DNA of 64,000 nucleotides from the NCBI RefSeq assembly GCF_036227325.1, contig NZ_CP109467.1, forward strand, positions 3,658,001 through 3,722,000, in the 5' to 3' direction. The notes below the pieces were generated by a model that was not told the DNA's origin, did not search any database, and worked only from the letters and a program-made list of their open reading frames with translations. Below are positions 1-8,080 of the stretch, piece after piece. The translations under genes were made by a program, and so were the position numbers. Source of the stretch: Streptomyces sp. NBC_01465 (GTDB taxonomy: Bacteria > Actinomycetota > Actinomycetes > Streptomycetales > Streptomycetaceae). How positions within the stretch are numbered: position 1 is the first letter of the stretch; each line of letters starts with the position of its first letter.

Positions 1-91
1 TACAGGCGGGCGAGCCGTAGGCCCGGGCAGGTGGGCCGTAGGCACCGGCAAATGTGCCCGTGCGTCAGCGGGCCCGTCTGCCCGTGGGCCT

Positions 92-109
92 GTGGGCTCT
101 CAAGCCCAC
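92..109 (-). terminator. Hairpin downstream of the DedA gene
   Basis: A perfect 7-bp inverted repeat (GTGGGCT / AGCCCAC) with a 4-nt loop lies 14 nt past the stop codon of the DedA gene on the minus strand. There is no T-run after it, which is usual for terminators in this GC-rich group. Bases 1-91 hold no gene I can support. Confidence 0.4.
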
Positions 110-122
110 GGAACCTGGAAAA

Positions 123-818
123 TCAGCGCTTCGCGTGGCGGCCGCGTTCCGGGGACTGGGGCTGGGACGGCGTGCGTGCCCCTGTCTGGGGCTCCTTCTT
201 CGCCTTCGATCGCGCCCTCAGGTACTCGATCGCGATCGGCACCACCGAGACCAGCACGATCGCCACCAGGATCAGCTCGATGTGCTTGTTGACGAACTCG
301 ATCTTTCCGAGGCCCGCGCCCAGCAGCGTCACTCCCACGCCCCAGAGCGTGCCGCCGATGATGTTGAAGATCACGAACGAGCGGTAGTTCATCCGCGAGA
401 CGCCCGCGATGATCGGCGTGAACGTCCGGACGATGGGCACGAAGCGGGCCAGGACCAGGGACTTCGGGCCGTACTTCTCGAAGAACTCGTGCGCCTTCTC
501 CACGTTCTCCTGCTTGAACAGCCTGGAGTCCGGGCGGTTGAAGAGCGAGGGTCCCACCTTGCGGCCGAACAGATAGCCCACCTGGTCGCCCGCGATCGCG
601 GCCAGCGCCACCAGGATGCACATCAGCCACAGCGGCATCGACAGCTTGCCCGTGGTGATCAGCAGGCCCGTCGTGAAGAGCAGCGAGTCGCCGGGCAGGA
701 AGAAGCCGATCAGCAGCCCCGACTCCGCGAAAACGATGGCCAGCACGCCGATCGGGCCGAACGTGTTGATCAGGTTGTCGGGGTCGAGCCAGCTCGGTCC
801 GAGCGCGAGAGTGTTCAC
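123..818 (-). CDS. DedA family membrane protein
   Basis: Integral membrane protein of 231 aa in the DedA/SNARE-associated (VTT) superfamily, whose members act as lipid flippases or scramblases and in membrane homeostasis. Several hydrophobic segments are visible. The conserved central region carries the family's ESGLLIGFFLPGDSLL block (about residues 29-44), a GDQVGYLFGRKVG motif, and ARFVPIVRTFTPIIAG with the conserved arginines and the re-entrant-loop FTP. The C-terminal 30 residues are hydrophilic and Lys/Arg/Pro-rich. The start is a GTG at 818 with AGGAG about 11 nt upstream; an upstream in-frame extension exists but is not protein-like. The neighbouring YbjQ gene is divergent. The exact substrate cannot be read from sequence. 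Confidence 0.9.
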   Translation of the reverse strand: MNTLALGPSWLDPDNLINTFGPIGVLAIVFAESGLLIGFFLPGDSLLFTTGLLITTGKLSMPLWLMCILVALAAIAGDQVGYLFGRKVGPSLFNRPDSRLFKQENVEKAHEFFEKYGPKSLVLARFVPIVRTFTPIIAGVSRMNYRSFVIFNIIGGTLWGVGVTLLGAGLGKIEFVNKHIELILVAIVLVSVVPIAIEYLRARSKAKKEPQTGARTPSQPQSPERGRHAKR

Positions 819-977
819 GGGGTTCCGGGCTCCTGGGTCCGTCGGCTTGCACGAGAGGTGCGGGTAATGACTGGCCAAAGTTATCAACGCATACCCAGCT
901 TGCCTGGTTCCGTGGCCGCTCCGAAGGTGTGGTGTGTGCAGATCGGGGCAAAACTGGGCCGCAGGAGGTGATGCTCG

Positions 978-1343
978 ATGAGCATCGAAGATTTCGGCGG
1001 TGGGCAGGCCGCACAGGCAGATGTGCTGGTCGTGACCACGAATGACGTACCGGGCTTCGAGGTCCAGCAGGTCATCGGCGAGGTGTTCGGGCTGACCGTG
1101 CGCTCCCGGCACCTCGGCAGCCAGATCGGCGCCGGGCTGAAGTCCATGATGGGCGGCGAGCTCAAGGGGCTGACCAAGACCCTGGTGCAGACCCGGAACC
1201 AGGCCATGGAGCGGCTGGTCGAGCAGGCGCGGTCGCGCGGCGCCAATGCCGTGCTCATGATGCGCTTCGACGTGACCGAGGCCGCCGACCTGGGGACCGA
1301 GGTCTGTGCGTACGGCACTGCTGTCGTGATCGCGAAGAAGTAG
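978..1343 (+). CDS. YbjQ / UPF0145 family protein
   Basis: Small soluble protein of 121 aa matching the YbjQ (UPF0145, putative heavy-metal-binding) family. Typical features are the VVTTNDVPGFEV opening strand, a central basic helix ending in KSMMGGELKGLT, and the AMERLVEQARSRGANAVLMMRFDV block with a C-terminal YGTAVVI strand. The length is normal for the family. ATG start at 978 has a strong GGAGGTG site 9-10 nt upstream. It is monocistronic between the divergent DedA gene and the convergent tipA gene, from which it is separated by a long hairpin. The biochemical role of the family is not established, and the metal-binding suggestion is indirect. Confidence 0.9.
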   Translation: MSIEDFGGGQAAQADVLVVTTNDVPGFEVQQVIGEVFGLTVRSRHLGSQIGAGLKSMMGGELKGLTKTLVQTRNQAMERLVEQARSRGANAVLMMRFDVTEAADLGTEVCAYGTAVVIAKK

Positions 1344-1351
1344 ACGAGGGT

Positions 1352-1382
1352 GTGCGGGCCGGGGCTCGGCCCCGGCCCGCAC
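1352..1382. terminator. Bidirectional terminator hairpin between YbjQ gene and tipA
   Basis: A perfect 14-bp G+C-rich stem (1352-1365 pairs with 1369-1382) with a 3-nt TCG loop fills the gap between two convergent genes. It begins 9 nt after the YbjQ stop and ends 3 nt from the tipA stop, so it probably ends transcription from both sides. Confidence 0.8.
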
Positions 1383-1384
1383 GC

Positions 1385-2170
1385 TCAGTTCTGGCTGCGT
1401 GCCGCGTTCGCGTGGATCGCGTCCCGGAGGTGTGCCGACATGCCCTCGCCGAGGGATTCGTAGAACGACCTGAACCGGGTGTCCGAGACGTACATCTCGC
1501 CCAGGCCCGTGTGGATCTCCAGGTCGCAGTCGAAGTACCACTGGGTGATGTGGGCCCGGTGCGCCTCCGCGAGGTCCATCGCCCTCTCGCCCGTCGGGTC
1601 CTCGCCGTCGGCCATCAGCGCCTTGTAGCGCTCGGTCCAGTCGGCCATCTCCGACTGGATCTCCTCCCAGTCGTCCTTGGTGTAGCGGGCGACCCTGCGC
1701 TGTGACTCCGCGTACGACGCCGTGCCGCCCCAGCGGCGGGCCGACTCCTCCGCGTACGCCTCCGGGTCCTTGTCCCCGAAGACCTCGAACTTCTCCTCGG
1801 GGGTGAGATTGATGCCCATCTTCCGCGCCTCCATGGCGTGTTCGACGGCCTCGGCCATCCTGGTCAGCTCGGCGATCCGGGCGGACAGCAGCTCGTGCTG
1901 GCGTTGCAGATGTTGCTGCGGGTCCGCCGCGGGGTCGTCGAGCAGGGCCGCGACCTCGTCGAGCGGGAAGCCGAGCTCCCGGTAGAACAGGATCTGCTGC
2001 AGCCGGTCGAGGTCGGCGTCGCCGTACCGCCGGTGGCCCGCGTGGCTGCGGTCGCCCGGGCTGAGCAGTCCGATCTCGTCGTAGTGGTGCAGCGTGCGCA
2101 CCGTGACCGAGGCGAAACCGGCGACCTCGCCCACCGAGTAGCTCTTCGTCTTGTTCGTCTTGTTCGTCAT
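1385..2170 (-). CDS. tipA: TipA-type MerR family transcriptional activator
   Basis: MerR-type activator of 261 aa. Residues 10-80 form the winged helix with the VRTLHHYDEIGLL recognition segment. A coiled-coil dimerisation helix follows, and then a TipAS ligand-binding domain beginning near NLTPEEKFEVFG. The family responds to thiopeptides such as thiostrepton and autoactivates its own promoter. From memory, TipAL of S. lividans aligns without gaps apart from 8 extra N-terminal residues here. On that alignment the thiopeptide-attaching cysteine (TipAL Cys214) is Gly222 in the HTGLGEMY segment, while the neighbouring Asp-Cys pair is kept. An internal TipAS-like start is possible, as in the prototype. 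ATG at 2170 has GGAAG upstream; the longer reading to 2212 would overlap the promoter. Confidence 0.93.
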   Translation of the reverse strand: MTNKTNKTKSYSVGEVAGFASVTVRTLHHYDEIGLLSPGDRSHAGHRRYGDADLDRLQQILFYRELGFPLDEVAALLDDPAADPQQHLQRQHELLSARIAELTRMAEAVEHAMEARKMGINLTPEEKFEVFGDKDPEAYAEESARRWGGTASYAESQRRVARYTKDDWEEIQSEMADWTERYKALMADGEDPTGERAMDLAEAHRAHITQWYFDCDLEIHTGLGEMYVSDTRFRSFYESLGEGMSAHLRDAIHANAARSQN

Positions 2171-2197
2171 GACAGCTTCCGCGCTCCCTTCGGGACG

Positions 2198-2228
2198 AGC
2201 CTCGGGCCTCACGCGACGTGAGGTGCAA
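2198..2228 (-). promoter_or_regulatory. tipA promoter with MerR-type dyad
   Basis: On the minus strand TTGCAC (2223-2228) and GAGGCT (2198-2203) are separated by 19 bp, the overlong spacer typical of MerR-activated promoters. The spacer contains a perfect palindrome CCTCACG-CGA-CGTGAGG (2207-2223). The arrangement closely matches the known ptipA promoter as I recall it, where the dyad lies in the same place. It is 28 bp upstream of the tipA start and also lies in front of the divergent ClC gene. Confidence 0.8.
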
Positions 2229-2269
2229 GTCGTAGGTCGTTTGTCGTATTTGGGTGGTTATGGTGAGCC

Positions 2270-3547
2270 GTGGCCACCGAAGTGCAGACCCCCGCCCCTG
2301 CCTCCTCCGCGCGCGTCCTGCTGCCGATGATCCTCCCCGCGCTCGCCGTCGGGATCGGAGCCAGCCTCCTCTTCCTCGGCGTCAGCGAGGTGGCGGAGAA
2401 ACTGCAGGACGCCCTCTGGACCGACCTGCCCGATGCTCTCGGCATCGGCGGGTACTCCTCGCTGTGGATGATCGTCATGCTCACCGCGACCGGCATCCTG
2501 GTCGGGCTCGTCGTGTGGAAGGTGCCGGGGCATGCGGGGCCCGATCCCGCCACCCTGGGCCTGGGCGGCGAGGAGCCGCTCCGCCCGTACGTACTCCCGG
2601 GGCTGGTCGTCGCGGCTGCGCTGATGCTGGCCGGTGGCCCGAGCCTGGGTCCCGAGAATCCGATCATCGCGGTGAACGTCGCGGTCGCCTTCTGGGTCGG
2701 CCACAAGCTGCTGCCGAGCGCGCCCGGCGCGCTCTGGGTCTCGCTCGCCACCGCGGCGACCCTCGGCGCGCTCTTCGGCACGCCCGTCGCGGCCGCCCTC
2801 GTCATCTCCGAGTCGCTGGCGGGCAAGCCGATGAAGGGGTCGCTCTGGGACACGATGTTCCCGGCGCTGGTCGCGGCCGCCGCCGGCGCGCTGACCACCA
2901 CGCTCGTCGCGCACCCCAGCTTCGATCTGGGGCTGCCCGACCTGAGCCGGCCCGGCTGGGGCGATGTGCTGGCCATGCTGGTCATCACCACGGCTGCCGC
3001 GGTGTTCGGGATGCTGGCCGCCTACGCCTTTCCGTACGTCCACAAGGCCTTCGGCCGGCTCCGGCACCCCATGCTGATGCTGCCGGTGGGCGGCCTCGTG
3101 CTGGGGCTGCTCGGGGCGCTCGGCGGGCATCTGACGCTCTTCAAGGGGCTCAACGAGGTGGCGGAGATCGCCGCCGATCCCGATGGGCACTCGGCCGGAG
3201 AGTTCGCGCTGATGACCGGGGTGAAGCTGGTGGCGCTGGTCGTCGCCGCCTCCTGCGGCTTCCGGGGCGGGCGGATCTTCCCGGCCGTGTTCGTGGGGGC
3301 AGCCTTCGGGCTCTGCGCGCATGCGCTCGTACCCGGGGTCCATCCCGCGGTCGGGGTCTCGGCCGGGGTTCTGGGCGTGCTGCTCGCGATCACCCGGCAG
3401 GGCTGGGTCAGCCTGTTCACCGCGGCGGTTCTGATGTCGTCGCCCGCGATCCTGGCCCTGCTGTGCATCGGCATCCTGCCCGGCTGGCTCGTGGTCACCG
3501 GGCGCGTGCAGATGCAGCTGCGGGAGGACGGCTCCCCGGTGCGATAG
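2270..3547 (+). CDS. ClC-type chloride channel/antiporter family protein
   Basis: Polytopic membrane protein of 425 aa in the voltage-gated chloride channel (ClC) superfamily. The first signature reads GGPSLGPENP (residues 122-131), aligning with GGSLGREGP and keeping the gating glutamate (Glu129). The second, GFRGGRIFPAVFVGA (about 330-344), corresponds to the GGIFAP region lining the anion site. Presence of the gating Glu is compatible with a proton-coupled antiporter rather than an open channel, which is inference. The start is GTG 2270 with only a weak ribosome site. The gene is divergent from tipA and is followed by WrbA and glutamate decarboxylase on the same strand. Confidence 0.85.
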   Translation: MATEVQTPAPASSARVLLPMILPALAVGIGASLLFLGVSEVAEKLQDALWTDLPDALGIGGYSSLWMIVMLTATGILVGLVVWKVPGHAGPDPATLGLGGEEPLRPYVLPGLVVAAALMLAGGPSLGPENPIIAVNVAVAFWVGHKLLPSAPGALWVSLATAATLGALFGTPVAAALVISESLAGKPMKGSLWDTMFPALVAAAAGALTTTLVAHPSFDLGLPDLSRPGWGDVLAMLVITTAAAVFGMLAAYAFPYVHKAFGRLRHPMLMLPVGGLVLGLLGALGGHLTLFKGLNEVAEIAADPDGHSAGEFALMTGVKLVALVVAASCGFRGGRIFPAVFVGAAFGLCAHALVPGVHPAVGVSAGVLGVLLAITRQGWVSLFTAAVLMSSPAILALLCIGILPGWLVVTGRVQMQLREDGSPVR

Positions 3548-3598
3548 GGGCGATATGTCCGTATCTTCGTCTCAGGGGGCCGATACGGAGGTACTTCG

Positions 3599-4210
3599 AT
3601 GTCCACGCCCACGCCCGTCAAGGTCGCCGTCATCTACTACTCGGCCACCGGCACCGTCGCCACGATCGCCAAGGCCATCGCCGACAGCGCCGAAGCCGCC
3701 GGCGCCGAGGTCAGGCTGCGCAAGGCGCACGAGCTCGCCCCGCAGGCCGCGATCGACTCCAACCCCGCCTGGGCCGCCAACGCCGCGGCCACCGCGGACG
3801 TCGAGGAGGTCTCGCCCGACGACATGGTCTGGGCGGACGCGGTGATCTTCGGTTCGCCCACGCGGTACGGGAACATCGCCTCCCAGCTCAAGCAGTTCAT
3901 CGACACCCTCGGCGGCCTCTGGCAGGAGGGGAAGCTCGCCGACAAGGTCTACAGCGGCTTCACCGCCAGTGCCACCATGCACGGCGGCCAGGAGTCCACG
4001 CTGCTCGCGCTCTACAACACCGTCCACCACTTCGGCGGGATCCTCGTGTCGCCCGGGTACACCGACCCCTCGAAGTTCGTCGACGGCAACCCGTACGGCA
4101 CCTCGCACGTGGCCGGGCAGGGCGACATCCCGGTCGGGGACCAGACGCTGACGGCCGCCCGGGTGCAGGCTGAGCGAGTCGTGAAGTTCGCACGCGCGCT
4201 GGCGAGTTGA
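3599..4210 (+). CDS. wrbA: NAD(P)H:quinone oxidoreductase, WrbA type
   Basis: Flavodoxin-like quinone oxidoreductase of 203 aa that should reduce quinones by two electrons using FMN and NAD(P)H in the cytoplasm. The FMN phosphate loop is at YYSATGTVATIA (residues 13-24), the SPTRYGNIASQLKQF block near residues 80-100 is the WrbA hallmark, and an SATMHGGQESTLLAL segment follows. Length matches the family. ATG 3599 is preceded by GGAGG at 3587-3591. Twelve nucleotides separate its stop from the gadB start, so the two are probably co-transcribed. Confidence 0.93.
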   Translation: MSTPTPVKVAVIYYSATGTVATIAKAIADSAEAAGAEVRLRKAHELAPQAAIDSNPAWAANAAATADVEEVSPDDMVWADAVIFGSPTRYGNIASQLKQFIDTLGGLWQEGKLADKVYSGFTASATMHGGQESTLLALYNTVHHFGGILVSPGYTDPSKFVDGNPYGTSHVAGQGDIPVGDQTLTAARVQAERVVKFARALAS

Positions 4211-4222
4211 GGAGCTGAGCCC

Positions 4223-5635
4223 ATGGCACTGCACGAGGGACAGGGCGACAAGGAGCCCGAGAAGCTGCACCTCAATCCCTTCTTCGGGGAGGCCAATCCG
4301 GTCGGCGGCATGGCCTCCGCCCCGCCCAAGCACCGGCTGCCGCAGTCGCCGATGGCGCCCTCGACCGCGTACCAGTTGGTGCACGACGAGCTGATGCTCG
4401 ACGGCAATTCGCGGCTCAACCTGGCCACCTTCGTCACGACGTGGATGGAGCCCCAGGCGGGGATCCTGATGGCGGAGTGCCGGGACAAGAACATGATCGA
4501 CAAGGACGAGTACCCGCGCACCGCCGAGTTGGAGCGGCGGTGCGTGGCGATGCTCGCCGATCTGTGGAACGCGCCCGATCCCGGGGCCGCGGTGGGGTGT
4601 TCGACCACCGGGTCGAGCGAGGCGTGCATGCTGGCGGGGATGGCGCTGAAGCGGCGGTGGGCGAAGCGGAACGCGCACCGGTATCCGGGTGCCGGGGCCC
4701 GGCCCAATCTCGTCATGGGCGTCAATGTGCAGGTCTGCTGGGAGAAGTTCTGCAACTTCTGGGAGGTCGAGGCGCGGCAGGTGCCCATGGAGGGCGCCCG
4801 CTTCCATCTCGATCCGCAGGCCGCCGCCGAGCTGTGCGACGAGAACACCATCGGGGTCGTCGGGATCCTGGGGTCGACCTTCGACGGGTCGTACGAACCG
4901 ATCGCCGATCTCTGCGACGCGCTGGACGCGCTGCAGGAGCGGACCGGGCTCGATGTGCCGGTGCATGTGGACGGGGCCTCGGGGGCGATGGTCGCGCCGT
5001 TCCTCGACGAGGACCTGGTGTGGGACTTCCGGCTGCCCCGGGTGTCGTCCATCAACACGTCCGGGCACAAGTACGGGCTCGTGTATCCGGGGGTGGGCTG
5101 GGCGCTGTGGCGTTCTGCTCTTGAACTTCCCGAGGAGCTTGTCTTCCGGGTGAACTACCTGGGCGGGGACATGCCCACCTTCGCGCTGAACTTCTCCCGG
5201 CCCGGCGCCCAGGTCGTGGCGCAGTACTACACCTTCCTGCGGCTGGGGCGCGAGGGCTACCGGGCCGTGCAGCAGTCGACGCGGGACGTCGCGCGCGGGC
5301 TCGCGGAGCGGATCGAGGCGCTGGGCGACTTCCAACTCCTCACCCGGGGCGACGAGTTGCCGGTCTTCGCCTTCACCACCGCGGACGACGTGTCCGCGTT
5401 CGACGTCTTCGACGTGTCCCGCCGGCTCCGGGAGCGGGGGTGGCTGGTCCCCGCGTACACCTTCCCGGAGAACCGGCAGGACCTCTCCGCGCTGCGGATC
5501 GTCTGCCGCAACGGGTTCTCGGCCGATCTGGCGGCGCTGCTCATGGAGGACCTCGGCTCGCTCCTGCCCGAACTGCGGCGGCAGAGCGGCCCGCTGGAGC
5601 GGAGCAAGTCGGAGGCCACGGCCTTCCACCACTAG
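4223..5635 (+). CDS. gadB: Glutamate decarboxylase
   Basis: PLP-dependent decarboxylase of 470 aa (E. coli GadB has 466) that converts glutamate to GABA and consumes a cytoplasmic proton. The PLP lysine is Lys283 in INTSGHKYG. HVDGASGAMVAPF (about 248-260) carries the aspartate that pairs with the pyridine nitrogen, and GCSTTGSSEACMLAG binds the phosphate. The protein ends in two histidines, reminiscent of the pH-sensing C-terminus of the E. coli enzyme. ATG 4223 has a GAGGAG site overlapping the wrbA stop. No GadC-type antiporter lies nearby, but a ClC-type protein is two genes upstream. Confidence 0.95.
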   Translation: MALHEGQGDKEPEKLHLNPFFGEANPVGGMASAPPKHRLPQSPMAPSTAYQLVHDELMLDGNSRLNLATFVTTWMEPQAGILMAECRDKNMIDKDEYPRTAELERRCVAMLADLWNAPDPGAAVGCSTTGSSEACMLAGMALKRRWAKRNAHRYPGAGARPNLVMGVNVQVCWEKFCNFWEVEARQVPMEGARFHLDPQAAAELCDENTIGVVGILGSTFDGSYEPIADLCDALDALQERTGLDVPVHVDGASGAMVAPFLDEDLVWDFRLPRVSSINTSGHKYGLVYPGVGWALWRSALELPEELVFRVNYLGGDMPTFALNFSRPGAQVVAQYYTFLRLGREGYRAVQQSTRDVARGLAERIEALGDFQLLTRGDELPVFAFTTADDVSAFDVFDVSRRLRERGWLVPAYTFPENRQDLSALRIVCRNGFSADLAALLMEDLGSLLPELRRQSGPLERSKSEATAFHH

Positions 5636-5647
5636 GCGGCTGTACGG

Positions 5648-6448
5648 CTACCGGCTGAGGCGGCGGAAGCGGCGGGCGGCCAGCGGGAAGAACACGGCCG
5701 TCAGCGCCAGGGGCCAGGCGACGGCGAGGAGGGTCGCGTGCGAGGCGGCCCAACTCGCCTCTGCCGTCGCCGGGTTGCCGAACAGGTCGCGTACGGCCGT
5801 CGCCGTCGCCGACAGCGGGTTCCACTCCACGACCGCGCCCAGCCAGCCCGGCATCGACTCCGGGGTCGCGAAGGCGTTGGAGAGGAAGCCGACGGGCCAG
5901 ACCAGGATCTGGACCGCCTGCACCATCTCGGGGCGGCCCGCCACCATCGCGAGGTGGATGCCGATCCAGAGCATCGCGAAGCGGAAGAGGAGGAGCAGGG
6001 CGATCGCGGCCAGGAACGATCCCGGGCCCGCGTGCCAGCGCCAGCCGATCGCCCAGCCGACGCCGATCATCATCAGCAGGCCTGCCGCCGACTGCATCAT
6101 GTCGGCAGTGCAACGGCCCACCAGAACAGCCGAGTTGGTCATCGGCATCGAGCGGAAGCGGTCGATGACTCCCTTGCCGAGGTCCTGGGTGACGGCGAGC
6201 ATCGTCCCTTCCAGGCCGAAGGCCATGGTGAGGGCGAGCATGCCGGGGACCAGGAAGTCGACGTAGTCGCCCTGCACCCCCGCGCCGCCGCCGACCAGGA
6301 AGCCGAACATCAGCAGCAGCATCACGGGGAAGACCAGGCCGACCACGACCTGGACGGGCTGCCGTGCCCAGTGGGCGAGTTCGCGCCGGGTCATCGTCCA
6401 GGAGTCGGTGAGTGCCCAGGTCAGGGTGGTTCCGGTGCCGGTGCTCAT
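5648..6448 (-). CDS. ABC transporter permease, DrrB/ABC-2 type
   Basis: Membrane subunit of 266 aa of an ABC-2 exporter. It has a hydrophilic N-terminus, about six hydrophobic helices, and the family block starting at [25 protein letters not shown] before the final helices. Such permeases pair with DrrA-like ATPases to export hydrophobic drugs or lipids. The ATG at 6448 overlaps the ATPase stop by four bases (ATGA), showing translational coupling. The stop lies 12 bp from the convergent gadB stop with no clear hairpin between. The substrate is unknown. Confidence 0.92.
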   Translation of the reverse strand: MSTGTGTTLTWALTDSWTMTRRELAHWARQPVQVVVGLVFPVMLLLMFGFLVGGGAGVQGDYVDFLVPGMLALTMAFGLEGTMLAVTQDLGKGVIDRFRSMPMTNSAVLVGRCTADMMQSAAGLLMMIGVGWAIGWRWHAGPGSFLAAIALLLLFRFAMLWIGIHLAMVAGRPEMVQAVQILVWPVGFLSNAFATPESMPGWLGAVVEWNPLSATATAVRDLFGNPATAEASWAASHATLLAVAWPLALTAVFFPLAARRFRRLSR

Positions 6449-7371
6449 GCGTGCTCCTTCGTGAGGTGCAGGAAGACCTCGTCGAGGGTGGGGCGGCGGA
6501 TCGCCATGTCCTCGGCCTCGATGCCGGCCGCGTGCAGCGCTCGTACGGCGTCCGTCAGTGCCGCCATACGGTCCTTCACCGGGGCGCTCAGCAGCCGGCG
6601 GTCGGTGTCGGTGGTGACATCGTCGAGCCACAGTGCGGCCGCCGCCGCCGCGAGTTGCGACACGTCGCGCAGGACGATGTCGATGCGGTCGCCTCCGAGG
6701 TCCGACTTGAGCGCGTCGGCCGTGCCCTCGGCGATCACCCGCCCCGAGCCGAACACCGAGATGCGGTCGGCCAGTTGGTCCGCCTCCTCCAGGTACTGCG
6801 TGGTCAGCAGCACGGTCGTGCCGCCCCCGACCAGCGAGCGCACCGCGTCCCACACCTCGGTGCGGCCGCGCGGGTCCAGACCCGTCGTCGGCTCGTCCAG
6901 GAACAGCACCTCCGGGTCGGTGATGAGCGAGGCCGCCAGGTCGAGGCGGCGGCGCATCCCGCCGCTGTACTGCTTGACCGCCTTGCGTCCGGTGTCCGCG
7001 AGCCCGAAGCGGTCGAGCAGCTCGTCCGCTCTGGCCCCCGCGCGCCGGGCGCCCAGGTGGTGGAGGCGGCCGAACATCTCCAGGTTCTGCCGGCCCCCGA
7101 GCTCCTCGTCCACCGCCGCGCTCTGCCCGAGGAGGCCGATGCGGGCGCGGACCTCGGCCGCCTGCCGTACGACGTCGAAGCCCGCGATCTGCGCCCTGCC
7201 CTCGTCGGGGCGGAGCAGGGTCGACAGGATGCGGACGGCCGTGGTCTTGCCCGCGCCGTTGGGGCCGAGCACGGCGTGCACCGTGCCGCGCGGGACGTTC
7301 AGGTCCAGGCCCCGCAGGGCCTGCTTCTCTCCGTACCTCTTGCCGAGTCCCTCGACGAAGATCAAGCGCAC
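6445..7371 (-). CDS. ABC transporter ATP-binding protein, DrrA family
   Basis: ATPase of 308 aa of a DrrAB-type exporter. The Walker A is [10 protein letters not shown], the signature is [11 protein letters not shown], Walker B is [13 protein letters not shown], and there is a switch region [12 protein letters not shown]. The C-terminal extension ends in [13 protein letters not shown], typical of the DrrA C-terminal domain. The annotated start is GTG 7371 with AGGA 6 nt upstream; a TTG at 7365 with GGGGAG 5 nt upstream is an alternative. The preceding gene encodes a PadR repressor and the 73-bp gap between them contains two copies of a likely operator. Multidrug or lipid export under PadR control is the likely role. 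Confidence 0.93.
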   Translation of the reverse strand: MRLIFVEGLGKRYGEKQALRGLDLNVPRGTVHAVLGPNGAGKTTAVRILSTLLRPDEGRAQIAGFDVVRQAAEVRARIGLLGQSAAVDEELGGRQNLEMFGRLHHLGARRAGARADELLDRFGLADTGRKAVKQYSGGMRRRLDLAASLITDPEVLFLDEPTTGLDPRGRTEVWDAVRSLVGGGTTVLLTTQYLEEADQLADRISVFGSGRVIAEGTADALKSDLGGDRIDIVLRDVSQLAAAAAALWLDDVTTDTDRRLLSAPVKDRMAALTDAVRALHAAGIEAEDMAIRRPTLDEVFLHLTKEHA

Positions 7372-7383
7372 TCCCCATCCTAG

Positions 7384-7397
7384 TCAAACTTGATTAG
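7384..7397. promoter_or_regulatory. Putative PadR operator, copy 1
   Basis: TCAAACTTGATTAG lies 12 bp upstream of the ATPase start. Its core TCAA-AC-TTGA is an inverted repeat. An identical 14-mer occurs 51 bp away at 7435-7448, and a PadR gene lies directly upstream, which suggests repressor binding sites. Confidence 0.6.
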
Positions 7398-7434
7398 CTG
7401 CGGATGGAGAAGGTACTGCCCGTTTCTTCATTCG

Positions 7435-7448
7435 TCAAACTTGATTAG
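7435..7448. promoter_or_regulatory. Putative PadR operator, copy 2
   Basis: Second exact copy of the 14-mer at 7384-7397, 51 bp (about five helical turns) away. It overlaps the stop codon of the PadR gene, so the repressor's 3' end is part of the control region of the ATPase gene. Confidence 0.6.
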
Positions 7449-8080
7449 TCGGGATCGGTCGTCGCGTACGGGTTCTCCTGGCCGTCCGCCAGGACCCCGA
7501 CGAAGGGCTCGCCCTCGCCCGCGAAGACGTACGCGCCGGACTCGATGCGCCCGATCAGGCCGCGCGTCCACTCGGCCCCGGCGTCCGCCGTATGGATCCA
7601 GAAGTTCATGATCTCGCCGATGTGGCCGAGCTTCTCCGGGCCCTCCTCGGGCACGTAGTGCTCGGTGACCGCCGAGCGCCAGGCCTCGATGGCGGTGATC
7701 CGCTGCCGGAGGAGGTCGACGGCCTCCGTGCGCTCCAGGTCGACGATCATGCCGAGCGCCGCCGACATCACGTCCATTTTCTGGTCGTAGGAGACCAGGG
7801 CCTCGCGGAGGAGGCGGAAGTACTCCGCGCGGCCCGCCTCCGTCAGCTCGTACTCGGTGCGCGGCGGGCCGCCTGCCGTACTCGGAGCGATCTCGTGCGC
7901 CAGCAGCACGCCCTGCTTCGCCATCTGCTTCAGGGCGTGGTAGATCGACCCCGGCTTGGCGTTGGACCACTCGTGCGCGCCCCAGTACTCCAGGTCGTTG
8001 CGGACCTGGTAGCCGTGTGCGCGCCCGTGCTGGCGGACCGCTCCGAGTACGAGCAGACGGATTGCTGACATGGAGGTCAC
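7445..8080 (-). CDS. PadR family transcriptional regulator
   Basis: Repressor of 211 aa. The N-terminal winged helix includes LLVLGAVRQHGRAHGYQVRNDL and the wing GGPPRTEYELTEAGR, both PadR hallmarks. A C-terminal helical domain (about 90-180) should mediate dimerisation and ligand sensing. PadR proteins usually repress adjacent exporters and are released by drugs or phenolics. GTG 8080 overlaps the stop of the DinB gene (GTGA) and has GGAG 8 nt upstream; an ATG at 8071 lacks such a site. It is followed by the DrrAB-type pair, whose promoter region holds two identical palindromic sites. Confidence 0.92.
   Translation of the reverse strand: MTSMSAIRLLVLGAVRQHGRAHGYQVRNDLEYWGAHEWSNAKPGSIYHALKQMAKQGVLLAHEIAPSTAGGPPRTEYELTEAGRAEYFRLLREALVSYDQKMDVMSAALGMIVDLERTEAVDLLRQRITAIEAWRSAVTEHYVPEEGPEKLGHIGEIMNFWIHTADAGAEWTRGLIGRIESGAYVFAGEGEPFVGVLADGQENPYATTDPD

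Noticed and set aside
2254..4173. Long open frame of 639 codons covering the ClC and WrbA genes
   Set aside because: Arg/Gly/Ala-rich translation without protein-like pattern; it is a shadow of two real genes in another frame, as expected at this G+C content.
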